Below, one piece after another: positions 36,453 through 46,421 of a stretch of DNA of 64,000 nucleotides; the first letter of the stretch is position 1; every line of letters begins with the position of its first letter. Location of the stretch: NCBI GenBank assembly GCA_050289805.1, contig JBNKGL010000004.1:178305-242304 (forward strand), given 5' to 3'. Below the pieces are notes generated by a model. That model made no database searches and had not been told where the DNA came from. It saw only the letters and a list, made by a program, of their open reading frames with translations. Source of the stretch: JAUILA01 sp050289805 (GTDB lineage Bacteria; Bacteroidota; Bacteroidia; Cytophagales; Cyclobacteriaceae). Made by a program: the position numbers and the translations under genes.

Positions 36453-38114
36453 TTATAATTGAACCAGTTTAGGGAATTCTGTTACCTCAAGGTCAATGGA
36501 ATTCTGATTATACAATTCACCCGATACCCAGTCCGGCTCGTCGGATTTTTCCAGATCATAAACAGACATCCCTCCGGAATTGTCTCCTGTAATTGTTTGC
36601 TTTCTGCTGTTTCCAATAACACTGGCCAGCCAGTATGCCTGAATATCGCTTTCGCCTTCCTTTGAAAAAGTCATGACATGCATATCGCCGTCAATATTAT
36701 AATTCTTCAGAAAATATCCATTTAGTTTCGATCGCATTCCACGAACGACATACCAGGCAAGATCTTTTTGACCATTTTTCCGTATCAGACCGGAGGTACT
36801 GAACTGGACCTTATAGTACCCCGCCCCAATGGCCTTAGGGTCTTTTAGAGTAAATAAATAGAGCCTGTCAAAACCAGATCCATACATGGATAATGACAAT
36901 CGCGCCAATTGCCGTGCCTGGGCCTTCGGACTTATACCCATATCGGTCACTGAATCCCCCGGAGCAGTAGGCGTTCCCATTCTTCCTTCTTCGGCGGTCA
37001 TTTTATCATAGCCGCTTTCAGTCATCCAGAGTTCTACCCCTGGAAATTCTTCTCGCATTTCTTTAACGAAGCTCACTGATTTTTCATAAATATCGGTGTC
37101 TTCAAATTGGGGCCTTCCCTTGGTGTCATTCAGTTTCCGGTATATGCGACCGTATTCAGGGTATTTGTGTACGTTGATTACAAAATTTGTTAGCGGGTTT
37201 ACGGGATATCCATATTTTTCCGCATCTTTTCTCATGTCGATAAGTTCATCACGAACATCAAGAAAATAATCAGGCTTAATATCAATAAGTCCGGGAAAAA
37301 CTATTTTCATAGAGGGATCTGCATTACGTATTCCATGACCGGGCCCCATTAATCCCATATGTCCGTCTATCGCAGCGGATAGAAATGCCGCCATATCCTT
37401 TGGAGTCGCCTCTTCCTTATCTGTAAACCAGTCCCTGTCCATTTCATTTCCCGGTTCAATACCTTCAATCAGGTTAAGGCCGGCCAATCTGGCATTGCTA
37501 TCGATAACCTTGATCAAATCCTTGTCTAACGTTCCGCCATCTTCTTTAAAACGATTCTTTCCATACCTGGCAGCAAACTGAAATAAAAAAGAACTGAATG
37601 CTTTATAGTCCATGGGATTTTCCCGGTCGCCGCCGTTATCCCATGGAATCTGCGCCTGCGGGATTAATGTGTCCTGTTCAATATCGGTATACAGAAGATT
37701 TCCATTTAAAACGGGGATGCTGCTCATCCCATTTTTCTTCATTTCAAACAGGAAATTATCAAAATCAAATCCATTGGCGCCCCGGGCAGGATTGAAACCC
37801 ATTTTATCATTCGGATATTCATCATGGGGAATGGAAAGATCTACAATATAAAATCGCCCGTAACTGCCTTTTAAAACCTCCTCCCCGGTAAAGGTCATTG
37901 CATTCATCGCAAATATCCTGTGGTTTAAAGCGACAGGATATTGATCCTCAAGCCACGGCATACGATCTTCCCTCACCGAATTTATACTCAGAAATTCGTC
38001 AAATGGATTAACGCACTCAATAAACTCACGCGGACCCGAGGTGTCTTTGGTGAAATAAAATCCAATGGCTGCTATTAATATGACAGGTATAATTAAAAAC
38101 CTCATGAATCGCAT
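36453..38114 (-). CDS. Membrane-anchored clan GH-A-like glycoside hydrolase
   Basis: A 553-residue protein with an N-terminal anchor (about 4-22) and a (beta/alpha)8-type domain. The acid/base is probably Glu224 in IEPGNEMDRDW (Asn-Glu pair), and the nucleophile Glu366 in ELWMTESGYD; this pair at the ends of strands 4 and 7 marks clan GH-A. About 140 residues separate them, as expected. GH39 or GH79-like relatives are plausible but not proven. A C-terminal beta domain follows (about 480-553). Next to an O-antigen-ligase gene it may process a surface or extracellular polysaccharide. A second in-frame ATG lies at 38105. Confidence 0.72.
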   Translation of the reverse strand: MRFMRFLIIPVILIAAIGFYFTKDTSGPREFIECVNPFDEFLSINSVREDRMPWLEDQYPVALNHRIFAMNAMTFTGEEVLKGSYGRFYIVDLSIPHDEYPNDKMGFNPARGANGFDFDNFLFEMKKNGMSSIPVLNGNLLYTDIEQDTLIPQAQIPWDNGGDRENPMDYKAFSSFLFQFAARYGKNRFKEDGGTLDKDLIKVIDSNARLAGLNLIEGIEPGNEMDRDWFTDKEEATPKDMAAFLSAAIDGHMGLMGPGHGIRNADPSMKIVFPGLIDIKPDYFLDVRDELIDMRKDAEKYGYPVNPLTNFVINVHKYPEYGRIYRKLNDTKGRPQFEDTDIYEKSVSFVKEMREEFPGVELWMTESGYDKMTAEEGRMGTPTAPGDSVTDMGISPKAQARQLARLSLSMYGSGFDRLYLFTLKDPKAIGAGYYKVQFSTSGLIRKNGQKDLAWYVVRGMRSKLNGYFLKNYNIDGDMHVMTFSKEGESDIQAYWLASVIGNSRKQTITGDNSGGMSVYDLEKSDEPDWVSGELYNQNSIDLEVTEFPKLVQL

Positions 38115-38366
38115 ATAATACTGTTAATTTTAACCTGATTAAAACTAGATCTCCCTCAGAGTATCAATGAATTAGCCGGTCTACGTAGATCAATTAAATT
38201 TATGACCAAATTGTAACCATAAAGATTACTAAAAATCATCGAAACATGCGCATTTAGAATATTATCTCTCCGGGAAGGATTTTCATATGTTAACATGAAT
38301 CGCATGAAACCATCGGAAACAAATGATTTATGTAAATTTCAACCACAGAAAACAGAAAATCAATAA

Positions 38367-39431
38367 ATGGAAGTCATTGCCATTTCGCTAAGTGTATTAA
38401 TGATCCTTTTTGTGGTGGTCAAAATTATCAGAAACCCACACTGGAGTATAAGGTTTTTTGACTTCCCGCAGGTTCAAATTCTGATATTATCCATTCTCCT
38501 GATCCTTGTCGATATTTATTTCTTTTCTTTTGATCAGTGGTACCACTGGGCGGTGACCGGAGCGATGCTGTCGGCAATTGTTTATGAAGCGATAATTATT
38601 ATTCCTTTCACGCCATTGTATCCAAAACAGGTGCCGTTTTTTCCAGCATCTGATGCTACAAGCGGACTTTCAATACTGGTGTCCAATGTTTACATGAATA
38701 ATCGCGATTATGATCGCTTCATTCGGTTGGTTAATAAGTGGGACCCGGACATTTTCATTACACTCGAAACCGATCAGTCATGGGAGAACGCCCTTTCCGG
38801 GTTGGAGGCAACGTATCAGTATAGTTGTAAGATACCACTTTCAAATATGTACGGGATGCATATGTTTTCAAAGTTCAAACTCGATCAATTACGAGCCAGA
38901 TATCTTGTGGAGGATGATGTTCCCTCAATAATTACAGAAATTCAACTCAACGGAAAGGATAGGATTACACTTTTTGCGGTGCACCCCAAGCCGCCCAGCC
39001 CTACTGAAAATGAAGAAAGTACCGAGCGGGATGGGGAGCTGTTTATGCTGGCTGGAGAAATTAAAAATCTTGAAGGCCCCGTAATTGTTGCCGGTGATCT
39101 CAATGATGTTGCCTGGTCAAAATCCACACGGAGGTTTCAGCGGCTTAGCGGACTTCTTGATCCGCGGATTGGCCGGGGGTTCTTCAATACTTTCCATGCA
39201 AAGCTGCCTCTTTTACGCTGGCCGCTTGATCATGTTTTTCATTCAGAGCATTTTTCAGTTCGGCAAATCAAACGTCTATCCAGCATCGGTTCCGATCACT
39301 TCCCACTCTTCATTTCACTCGCGCTCAATGCACCTGTTGATCCGGATTGGCTTCCGCCGGAAGCGGATGAGGAGGATAAGGAAATTGCAAGGGAGAAAAT
39401 TAATTTGGCATTAAATAAAAATAACGACTAA
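38367..39431 (+). CDS. Membrane endonuclease/exonuclease/phosphatase (EEP) family protein
   Basis: A 354-residue protein with three N-terminal membrane segments (about 1-90) and an EEP (DNase I-like) catalytic domain. The active-site set is visible: ILVSNVYMNN (Asn), FITLETDQSW (Glu), FAVHPKPPSP (His), VAGDLNDVAWS (Asp/Asn), PLDHVFHS and SIGSDHFPL (Asp-His). This layout occurs in YafD-like proteins and outer-face phosphodiesterases; the substrate could be a nucleic acid or a phospho-lipid or sugar. Its stop abuts the stop of the convergent dctM gene. Confidence 0.88.
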   Translation: MEVIAISLSVLMILFVVVKIIRNPHWSIRFFDFPQVQILILSILLILVDIYFFSFDQWYHWAVTGAMLSAIVYEAIIIIPFTPLYPKQVPFFPASDATSGLSILVSNVYMNNRDYDRFIRLVNKWDPDIFITLETDQSWENALSGLEATYQYSCKIPLSNMYGMHMFSKFKLDQLRARYLVEDDVPSIITEIQLNGKDRITLFAVHPKPPSPTENEESTERDGELFMLAGEIKNLEGPVIVAGDLNDVAWSKSTRRFQRLSGLLDPRIGRGFFNTFHAKLPLLRWPLDHVFHSEHFSVRQIKRLSSIGSDHFPLFISLALNAPVDPDWLPPEADEEDKEIAREKINLALNKNND

Positions 39432-40724
39432 CTAGAACCCGAAGACCGATGGGATCCAGGTACTTAGTGATGGAATGAATGTTGTAAGCAGCAGAACAGC
39501 GATCATCGCCAGGAACATGGGAACGAGTGGTCGTATTACCTGACGGATCTTCACACCGGCAACACTGCATCCTACAAAAAGAACTGATCCTACAGGGGGT
39601 GTACAGAGTCCAATGCACAGATTCATAACCATGATAATCCCGAAATGGACAGGGCTCATGCCCAACTCTGTGACGACAGGCAGAAAGATGGGAGTAAAGA
39701 TGAGTACTGATGGAGTGATATCCATGAAAATTCCAACAACGAGCAATATTGCATTGATTATTAAAAGTATTATGATCGGGTTATCACTGATACCCATCAT
39801 AAATGCTGTAAGATCCTGAGGGATATTTTCGTAAGACATAACCCAGGACATACCCATGGATGTGCCAATCAGCAGCATTACAATGGAGGTGGTTTTAACT
39901 GTTTCCAGCAATATCGAAGGAATATCCCTGGAAGTGATCTCCTTATATATAAATGCCAGAATGAACGTGTAAAGTACCGCGATAGCGGAAGCCTCGGTGG
40001 CCGTAAAAATACCAGCTACAATTCCACCAATGACGATGATGAGAAGAATCAGACTCGGAAGGGCGCGAAGCATGATGTGGAACCCCTTTGATATTGTGAT
40101 AGGTTCAGCCTTTACCTTGGTCTTTCGCGATAGAATACCTGCAACCACCATCAAAGCTGCGCCTATGAGTAGCCCCGGAATATATCCTGCCAGAAATAAG
40201 GCGGCGATCGATGCGCCGCCGCTTGCAAGTGAATAGATGATGAGAATATTACTCGGAGGAATGATCAGTCCGGTTGTTGCACTGGTGAGATTTACGGCCG
40301 CACTGAAGGATTTATCATAACCTTCTTCCTCCATTCGCGGTACCATAAATCCGCCAATGGCTGAAGCGGCAGCGACTGCAGATCCAGATATTGCGCCAAA
40401 TAACATGCATGCAAGTATATTCACATAAGCTAATCCCCCCGGCAACCGGCCGACAAGCACTTTCGCGAAATCTATCAACCGGGATGCTATTCCGCCACGG
40501 TTCATCAGCTGACCGGAAAGAATAAAAAACGGAATTGCCAGCAATGCAAAGCTGTCCAGGCCTGTCGCAATTCGCTGCGCCAGCGTTGTGACTGCCGGTA
40601 ATGATGGCATACTCACCAAAAGTGTAAAAAGTGAGGATAATCCGATGCTGTAAGCTACCGGAACACCAACTGCCAGGAGCACGAAAAAACTTAGGAGCAG
40701 AATAAGTACTTCATTAATACCCAT
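39432..40724 (-). CDS. dctM: TRAP transporter large permease (DctM)
   Basis: A 430-residue integral membrane subunit with about 12 hydrophobic segments. Diagnostic TRAP-L motifs include LLAIPFFILSGQLMNRGGIA, ACMLFGAISGSAVAAASAIGG and TTGLIIPPSNILIIYSLASG, then GVAGVKI near the C-terminus. It drives Na+-coupled uptake with DctQ and DctP. Last gene of the hexuronate operon, overlapping dctQ by 11 bp, so the imported substrate is likely a hexuronate or its oligomer. Confidence 0.93.
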   Translation of the reverse strand: MGINEVLILLLSFFVLLAVGVPVAYSIGLSSLFTLLVSMPSLPAVTTLAQRIATGLDSFALLAIPFFILSGQLMNRGGIASRLIDFAKVLVGRLPGGLAYVNILACMLFGAISGSAVAAASAIGGFMVPRMEEEGYDKSFSAAVNLTSATTGLIIPPSNILIIYSLASGGASIAALFLAGYIPGLLIGAALMVVAGILSRKTKVKAEPITISKGFHIMLRALPSLILLIIVIGGIVAGIFTATEASAIAVLYTFILAFIYKEITSRDIPSILLETVKTTSIVMLLIGTSMGMSWVMSYENIPQDLTAFMMGISDNPIIILLIINAILLVVGIFMDITPSVLIFTPIFLPVVTELGMSPVHFGIIMVMNLCIGLCTPPVGSVLFVGCSVAGVKIRQVIRPLVPMFLAMIAVLLLTTFIPSLSTWIPSVFGF

Positions 40725-41187
40725 CGGCAGAATATTTTAACCTGAAAATGTTCGACATACTGTAATATGCGATGAGAACCCCGCTCAATGGAAGTACTGT
40801 ATACACATACCCTACAGGAATATTCAGATTTGCAGAGTATTGTTCCAGGTATAGAGTAAGATATACAAGCCGGCCACCACCAATGATAAGCACGCTAAGA
40901 GCGAACAGGATGATCAGTGAATTGATCAAATACTCAAGAATTACCTTTCTTCGATCATTTACCATGTCCTGTAAAATGTCGATGGCGAGATGAAGCCCTT
41001 TTCCGGAGGCGAACGCGGCACCAAGTAACCCAACCCATATCATTAAAAATCCCGCCAATTCATCTGTGAATCCGCTGGGGTCATTCAGTACATAGCGTGA
41101 GAATACCTGCCAAAGGACATTCAGCACCATAATACCCATCAGAAATATAAGGATGTGCGCCAGGATTGAATCGACCTTTTCCCTCAT
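40714..41187 (-). CDS. dctQ: TRAP transporter small permease (DctQ)
   Basis: A 157-residue protein with four transmembrane helices and the DctQ pattern LNVLWQVFSRYVLNDPSGFTDELAGFLMIWVGLLG (22-56), followed by GLHLAIDIL and the final YVYTVLPLSGVLIAYYSM. It forms the TRAP membrane complex with DctM. It overlaps dctP by 4 bp and dctM by 11 bp. Confidence 0.92.
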   Translation of the reverse strand: MREKVDSILAHILIFLMGIMVLNVLWQVFSRYVLNDPSGFTDELAGFLMIWVGLLGAAFASGKGLHLAIDILQDMVNDRRKVILEYLINSLIILFALSVLIIGGGRLVYLTLYLEQYSANLNIPVGYVYTVLPLSGVLIAYYSMSNIFRLKYSADGY

Positions 41188-42158
41188 AGACCTGTCGCTT
41201 TAATATCAGTGATCATTTTATAAAGCGCAGGCTGGTCACGATAGGATTCATGGATCGACATCACCTCCTTACTGAATTTTTCTTTATTCGGATAAATGAT
41301 CTCCACACCCGCTTCCTGAACTTTCTGAAGTGATTCTTTTACCGACTCAGCCCATACCTCCCGCTGATAGGCGACTGATTCCTTAGCCGATTCCGTAACC
41401 CAATCCTTTTCCTGATCACTCAGGCGGTTCCACCATTCTGTGCTGATCAAAAGGACATCCGGAACCATGGTATGCTCGTCGAGAGAATAATACTTACAGA
41501 CTTCATAATGCCGGGCGGAATAAAAACTTGGAGGATTGTTTTCTGCCCCGTCTACCACTCCCTGCTGCAACGCTGTATACAATTCTCCAAAAGAAATGGG
41601 TGTGGGAGACCCTCCCAGGGCAGTTACCATATTGACTGCTGTATTGCTTTTCATGACCCGTAATTTCAGGCCGTCAAGATCTGCCGGACTGTTTACAGGT
41701 ACATCCTTTGTGTAAAAGCTTCGGCTGCCGGCATCATAAAAACAGAGGCCGCGCAGTCTGTAACGTTCGCCCTGTGCAAGCAAATCATCTCCGATGGAAC
41801 CTTCCAGGACCTGGAACAAATGATCTCCATCCCTGAAGAGGTAAGGAAGGCCCAATACTTTATAACTGGGCACAAAATTTTCCATTACAGCGGCAGATAC
41901 TTTCGTAATGGCTACACTGCCAATCTGTAGCAGTTCAAGACATTCCCGCTCATTGCCCAACTGACCGTTGGGATAAATCCGTACAGTTAATTTTCCGTCG
42001 GATTTTTCTTCGACGCGTCGGGCAAAATCAACAATTCCTTTGTGTACGGGGTGCGTAACATCAAGACCATGCGCCAGCTTTAGCTCCTTTATGCTGTCTT
42101 CTTTTCCGCAACTGAATAAAAAGAGAATCGCTCCCATGAGCACCATTAACCTAACCAT
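41184..42158 (-). CDS. dctP: TRAP transporter substrate-binding lipoprotein (DctP)
   Basis: A 324-residue solute-binding protein with lipobox FLFSC giving Cys17. The DctP signature appears as GLKLRVMKSNTAVNMVTALGGSPTPISF, with the carboxylate-binding Arg in LRVM, and FGELYTALQQGVVDGAENNP. Since the next genes on the operon degrade hexuronates, glucuronate/galacturonate (or a short oligouronide) is the inferred ligand. A later in-frame ATG (residue 5) is possible. The 5' end overlaps the eda gene by 8 bp. Confidence 0.92.
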   Translation of the reverse strand: MVRLMVLMGAILFLFSCGKEDSIKELKLAHGLDVTHPVHKGIVDFARRVEEKSDGKLTVRIYPNGQLGNERECLELLQIGSVAITKVSAAVMENFVPSYKVLGLPYLFRDGDHLFQVLEGSIGDDLLAQGERYRLRGLCFYDAGSRSFYTKDVPVNSPADLDGLKLRVMKSNTAVNMVTALGGSPTPISFGELYTALQQGVVDGAENNPPSFYSARHYEVCKYYSLDEHTMVPDVLLISTEWWNRLSDQEKDWVTESAKESVAYQREVWAESVKESLQKVQEAGVEIIYPNKEKFSKEVMSIHESYRDQPALYKMITDIKATGL

Positions 42159-42804
42159 GACGTACCTCCCTGATTATCTGCAAAACTTCCATGATTTTAT
42201 TTGTCAGTAGACCTGAGGGGCCATTTACCAACTCCGAAGAAAAAAGCGCTGAGCCCATTCCTACACAAAATGCACCGGCATCGAACCATTCCCTGAGGTT
42301 TTCCCTCTCGGGCTTGACACCGCCTGTGGGCATTACCAGGCTCCATGGCATTGGCCCCAGTAATGACCTGATGAATCCAGGACCCAGAACATTCGCGGGA
42401 AATAATTTAACAAGCTCAGAACCTGCGCGCTGGGCATTTCCAATTTCGGTGACTGAACCACAGCCGGGAATATAGGGGATGTCCTGTTCCTGGCATATGT
42501 CCATAACTTCGGAATAAAATAATGGGGCCACTATGAAACCGGCTCCCATGTCAATAAAGGATTTAGCGGATTCTTTATCCATGACAGAACCCGCTCCCAA
42601 AATCATATCCGGCATCAACTCTTTACAATAGTTTTGAAGTGAATTGAAAACTTCCATGGCATTTTCGCCCCTGTTCGTAAATTCAAATACCCGGATCCCT
42701 GCATCATAACTGGCCTGTACAACCTTTTTTGAAATCTCCGGATCAGGATGATAAAATACAGGTACCATCCCGGACTTTTGCATGAGTTTAATGCTGTTCT
42801 TCAA
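42151..42804 (-). CDS. eda: 2-keto-3-deoxy-6-phosphogluconate (KDPG) aldolase
   Basis: Cleaves KDPG to pyruvate and glyceraldehyde 3-phosphate. The 217-residue product has the class I aldolase set: Glu41 in VFEFTNRGE, GAGSVMD in mid-protein, and the Schiff-base Lys133 in LVKLFPANVLG, followed by PTGGVKPE. It begins with TTG; an ATG at 42783 is an alternative that would remove seven residues. It follows kdgK by 4 bp and overlaps dctP by 8 bp. Confidence 0.93.
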   Translation of the reverse strand: MKNSIKLMQKSGMVPVFYHPDPEISKKVVQASYDAGIRVFEFTNRGENAMEVFNSLQNYCKELMPDMILGAGSVMDKESAKSFIDMGAGFIVAPLFYSEVMDICQEQDIPYIPGCGSVTEIGNAQRAGSELVKLFPANVLGPGFIRSLLGPMPWSLVMPTGGVKPERENLREWFDAGAFCVGMGSALFSSELVNGPSGLLTNKIMEVLQIIREVRHG

Positions 42805-42808
42805 TCGG

Positions 42809-43822
42809 TTAACGGTTTAATTTTCCTCGCAGCGAGGTATTGATGATTGATTTAATGTCTTCGAGATTCCCTACCAGGTGATCTCCCGGAATTGTATGTT
42901 TGTAGGCTCCTGCAGCCGTCGCAAATTCAATATTTTCCTGGAGCGGCAACTCATTAATTTTGCCGTAAATCAACCCGGCCATGAATGCATCTCCTCCCCC
43001 GATCCTGTCAATTATCGGGCTTACCCGATAGGCAGAGGAGACGAAAGGCTGCCCATCGTAAAGGATACCTTTTAATTTATTATCGCTGGCACTGATAACT
43101 TCACGGGATAGCATGGCAAGAGTCTTTATTGACGGAAATTTCTCCTGGGTACTTCGGAAGAAATCCAGGATTTCCTTTTCATCAAGATGCGCGGCCTCAT
43201 CGGGAAACTCATCGTCGGTCATTCGGCCTATAGTTATTGGATCCCCGACCAATACAGTAGTCTTTTTAAGGAATCCCGGGATCAGGTCTATTGGCGAAAC
43301 GCCATAGTCCCAAAGCGATTTTCTGAAATGAAGGTCACAAGAAATCGGGATTTCCCGTTTTGATGCCTCATTAATACAGGCACGGCATAAATCGGCAGCA
43401 TTTTTTGATAGCGCCGGCGTAATACCCGACCAATGAAACCATGTCACTCCTTCAAATAATGAACCCCAGTTGATGTCGTCTGTTGTTAACGTGTTAAAGG
43501 AGGCATGCTTCCTGTCATAGAGGATGTTTCCTGCCCGTACGGATGCGCCATGTTCGAGATAATATAATCCCATGCGCTCACCGCCGTGCGAAATATAGGA
43601 AGTATCCACATGATAGGAATGGATCTTTTGAATGGCCGTATTGCCGATCGCGTTATTGGGAACTCTTGAAAGCAGCCGGCCCTGAACATTCAATTGACTT
43701 AACCCGATTAATACGTTAGCCTCGGAGCCGCCGTAGGATATACCAAAAGCCGAAGCCTGTTCAAACTTTTCGTTGTTCAGCGTGCCGAATCGTAATATTA
43801 TTTCACCCAGACTTAATACCAT
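42809..43822 (-). CDS. kdgK: 2-keto-3-deoxygluconate kinase
   Basis: A 337-residue PfkB-family sugar kinase that phosphorylates KDG to KDPG. It opens with LGEIILRFG and GISYGGSEANVLIGLSQL, the usual ligand and adenine-side motifs. The catalytic Asp lies in RIGGGDAFMAGLIYG near the C-terminus (PfkB signature 2). In a hexuronate operon between uxaC and eda, the KDG-kinase role is clear by context, although PfkB substrates are hard to distinguish by sequence alone. Confidence 0.9.
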   Translation of the reverse strand: MVLSLGEIILRFGTLNNEKFEQASAFGISYGGSEANVLIGLSQLNVQGRLLSRVPNNAIGNTAIQKIHSYHVDTSYISHGGERMGLYYLEHGASVRAGNILYDRKHASFNTLTTDDINWGSLFEGVTWFHWSGITPALSKNAADLCRACINEASKREIPISCDLHFRKSLWDYGVSPIDLIPGFLKKTTVLVGDPITIGRMTDDEFPDEAAHLDEKEILDFFRSTQEKFPSIKTLAMLSREVISASDNKLKGILYDGQPFVSSAYRVSPIIDRIGGGDAFMAGLIYGKINELPLQENIEFATAAGAYKHTIPGDHLVGNLEDIKSIINTSLRGKLNR

Positions 43823-43830
43823 TCTTCAAT

Positions 43831-45237
43831 TTACCCTAATTCGTTAAAAGAAAAATATTGAACCGCATTGTTATAACAGATATTTTGGATCATCCCACCC
43901 ACCAGATCAGGATCATTGGGTAATTGCCCCATTTCGATTTCATTGCCCAGCAGGTTGCAAAGGATCCTTCGAAAATACTCATGACGGGGAAAAGAAAGAA
44001 AACTTCTGGAGTCGGTCAACATACCAATGAACCTGCCCAAAAGCCCAATGGTGGATAGTGCATCCAGTTGTTTTTCAATTCCGTCTTTTTGATCCAGAAA
44101 CCACCACGCGGCACCATACTGGATTTTTCCGGGGATCGTCCCGTCATTAAAATTACCGGCCATTGCAGCCATTAATTCATTGTCTGAGGGGTTGAGATTA
44201 TAAATGATTGTGCGTGTCAACTCATTTGTATTATCGAGGGCATTGAGGAATTCCGAAAGAGTTTTTGCCTGCGGAAAATCACCAATGGAATCAAATCCGG
44301 TGTCAGGCCCAAGATTCCGCATCATCCGGCTGCTGTTATTCCGAATGGCTCCCAGGTGGAATTGCTGTGTCCATCCCATGCGGTTATATATCCGGCATAA
44401 CTCAACCAGAACAGCCATGGTGAATTTATTCCTGTCTTCTTTAGAGATTTGTATTCCATTCCTGGCGTTATCAAATATGGAACGGATTTCAGCAGCTGTG
44501 AAATTCATGGTATACAGTTGCTCAAGTCCATGGTCTGCTAAACGGCAACCAGCTTCATGAAAATAAATGATCCTGTTTTCGAGTGCGGACAGGAGATTAT
44601 CAAACGACCTGATCTCTAAACCACATATTTTTTCCAGTGAATCAATGTAGCTATTGAAAAATTCCGGATCATCGATTTTAAATATTTTATCCGGCCGGAA
44701 TGATGGAAGCATCTTCAGATCCGGATCGTTCATATTTTTATGATGGCGCAGATCATCGGCAGGATCATCGGTTGTACAAACGAGCTTTACCTTCATCATT
44801 TTCAAAAGCCCACGGCAACCATAGCCGGGCTTCGATAGGAAATCGCCTGCCGTTTTATAAACTGTGGTAGCCGTATTTCTATTGAGCAGGTCGGTAATTT
44901 CAAAATATCTTCGTAATTCCAGATGGGTCCAGTGGTAAAGCGGATTTCGTAATGTGAAAGGGACGGTTTCGGCCCATTTCATAAACTTCTCTTCGGCGGA
45001 TGCATTTCCTGTGATGTATTTTTCATCAATGCCATTCGCACGCATTGCACGCCATTTGTAATGGTCCCCTTCCAGCCAGGCGTCTGTTAAATTTTCAAAC
45101 CGCCTGTTTTCTGAAATGTCTTTCGGGGATAAGTGGTTATGATAATCAATGATGGGCATCCCTTCCGCATAATCGTGATACAGTTTTTCAGCAGTTGGTG
45201 AATTAAGAAGAAAATTATGGCTCAAAAATTCTCTCAT
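43831..45237 (-). CDS. uxaC: Glucuronate/galacturonate isomerase
   Basis: Uronate isomerase (UxaC) converts D-glucuronate to D-fructuronate and D-galacturonate to D-tagaturonate. At 468 residues it has the standard length. The amidohydrolase-like start PIIDYHNHLSPKDISENR (HxH at 33-35) and the later FHLGAIRNNSSRMMRNLGPDTGFDS and RSFLSFPRHEYFRRILCNL regions identify the family. It overlaps uxuA by 4 bp and is followed by kdgK after 8 bp. Confidence 0.95.
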   Translation of the reverse strand: MREFLSHNFLLNSPTAEKLYHDYAEGMPIIDYHNHLSPKDISENRRFENLTDAWLEGDHYKWRAMRANGIDEKYITGNASAEEKFMKWAETVPFTLRNPLYHWTHLELRRYFEITDLLNRNTATTVYKTAGDFLSKPGYGCRGLLKMMKVKLVCTTDDPADDLRHHKNMNDPDLKMLPSFRPDKIFKIDDPEFFNSYIDSLEKICGLEIRSFDNLLSALENRIIYFHEAGCRLADHGLEQLYTMNFTAAEIRSIFDNARNGIQISKEDRNKFTMAVLVELCRIYNRMGWTQQFHLGAIRNNSSRMMRNLGPDTGFDSIGDFPQAKTLSEFLNALDNTNELTRTIIYNLNPSDNELMAAMAGNFNDGTIPGKIQYGAAWWFLDQKDGIEKQLDALSTIGLLGRFIGMLTDSRSFLSFPRHEYFRRILCNLLGNEIEMGQLPNDPDLVGGMIQNICYNNAVQYFSFNELG

Positions 45238-46421
45238 AGTCCTAATGATTTACTTATTCCCATTGCCAGTCCACGTAATTCTGCCAGTCCCCGCAATCGG
45301 CCAATTGCCGAATAGCCGGGGTTCGTTTGTTTTTTCAGGTCATCAAGCATCTGATGGCCATGGTCGGGACGCATAGGCATGCGATGATCCCTCCGGCCCT
45401 CTTGCCGGCGTTTTGCCTGCTCCAGCAACAGATATTTCATTACACTGTACATGTCTACATCCCCGTCGAGATGATCTGCTTCAAAGAAATTTCCTTTTGC
45501 ATCACGGCGGGTACTGCGCAAATGGATAAAGTTAATCCGGTCGCCGAGACGCTGTACCATACCGGGCAGATCATTGTCGGCACGAACCCCGAAGGAGCCC
45601 GTGCAAAAGCAGAGCCCGTTTGCATGGCTGTCTACAGCTTCAAGCAATATTTTGGCATCACTTTCAGTACTCACCACACGCGGCAGGCCAAGAATCGGAT
45701 AAGGAGGATCATCGGGATGAATAGCCATCCGAACCCCGGCCTCCTCGGCTGCCGGTATAATATTTCGTAAGAAGTAGATCAGGTGTTCGCGTAATTCCTG
45801 TTCACCTATATTATCATAGGCCCTGAGAACATCATTAAAGGTATCCAGTGAATATCCTTCTTCTGCCCCTGGAAGACCTGCAATAATATTGTTGATCAGC
45901 TCGCCTCTGCCTTGATCTGTCAGTGAATCCAGATAGTTTCGGGCAGCCGATTTCTCTTCGTCAGAATAGGCAGATTCTGCTCCTTCACGTGACAGAATAT
46001 ATAATTCAAAGGCCGCAAAGGCTGTTTTGTCAAAATAAAGTGCACGTGATCCGTCTGGCATTTCATAAGCCAGGTCTGTTCGTGTCCAGTCCAGTACTGG
46101 CATGAAATTATAACATACCGTGTCCACCCCTGCCTTGCCGAGATTTTGGATGCTTTTACAGTAATTTTCGATATAGAGTCTGAAATTCCCGGTCTGTTTT
46201 TTTATATCCTCATGTACGGGAATACTCTCGACGACTGACCACTGCAATCCCACCGATTCAATCACTTCCCTGCGCTTCATAATTTCCGAAAGTTCCCAGA
46301 TCTCACCATTGGGAATGTGATGTAGCGCGGTGACGACGCCCGTTGCGCCGGCCTGTTTGATATCAGCAAGGCTTACGGGATCATTTGGTCCGTACCAACG
46401 CCAGGTTTGTTCGAGGCTCAT
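45234..46421 (-). CDS. uxuA: Mannonate dehydratase
   Basis: UxuA dehydrates D-mannonate to 2-keto-3-deoxygluconate. The 395-residue length is typical. The start LEQTWRWYGPNDPVSLADIK and GATGVVTALHHIPNGEIW are family hallmarks; RMAIHPDDPPYPILGLPRVVS and NFIHLRSTRRD carry metal and substrate residues, and DHRMPMRPDHGHQMLDDL closes the active site. It overlaps uxaE and uxaC by 4 bp each. Confidence 0.95.
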   Translation of the reverse strand: MSLEQTWRWYGPNDPVSLADIKQAGATGVVTALHHIPNGEIWELSEIMKRREVIESVGLQWSVVESIPVHEDIKKQTGNFRLYIENYCKSIQNLGKAGVDTVCYNFMPVLDWTRTDLAYEMPDGSRALYFDKTAFAAFELYILSREGAESAYSDEEKSAARNYLDSLTDQGRGELINNIIAGLPGAEEGYSLDTFNDVLRAYDNIGEQELREHLIYFLRNIIPAAEEAGVRMAIHPDDPPYPILGLPRVVSTESDAKILLEAVDSHANGLCFCTGSFGVRADNDLPGMVQRLGDRINFIHLRSTRRDAKGNFFEADHLDGDVDMYSVMKYLLLEQAKRRQEGRRDHRMPMRPDHGHQMLDDLKKQTNPGYSAIGRLRGLAELRGLAMGISKSLGL

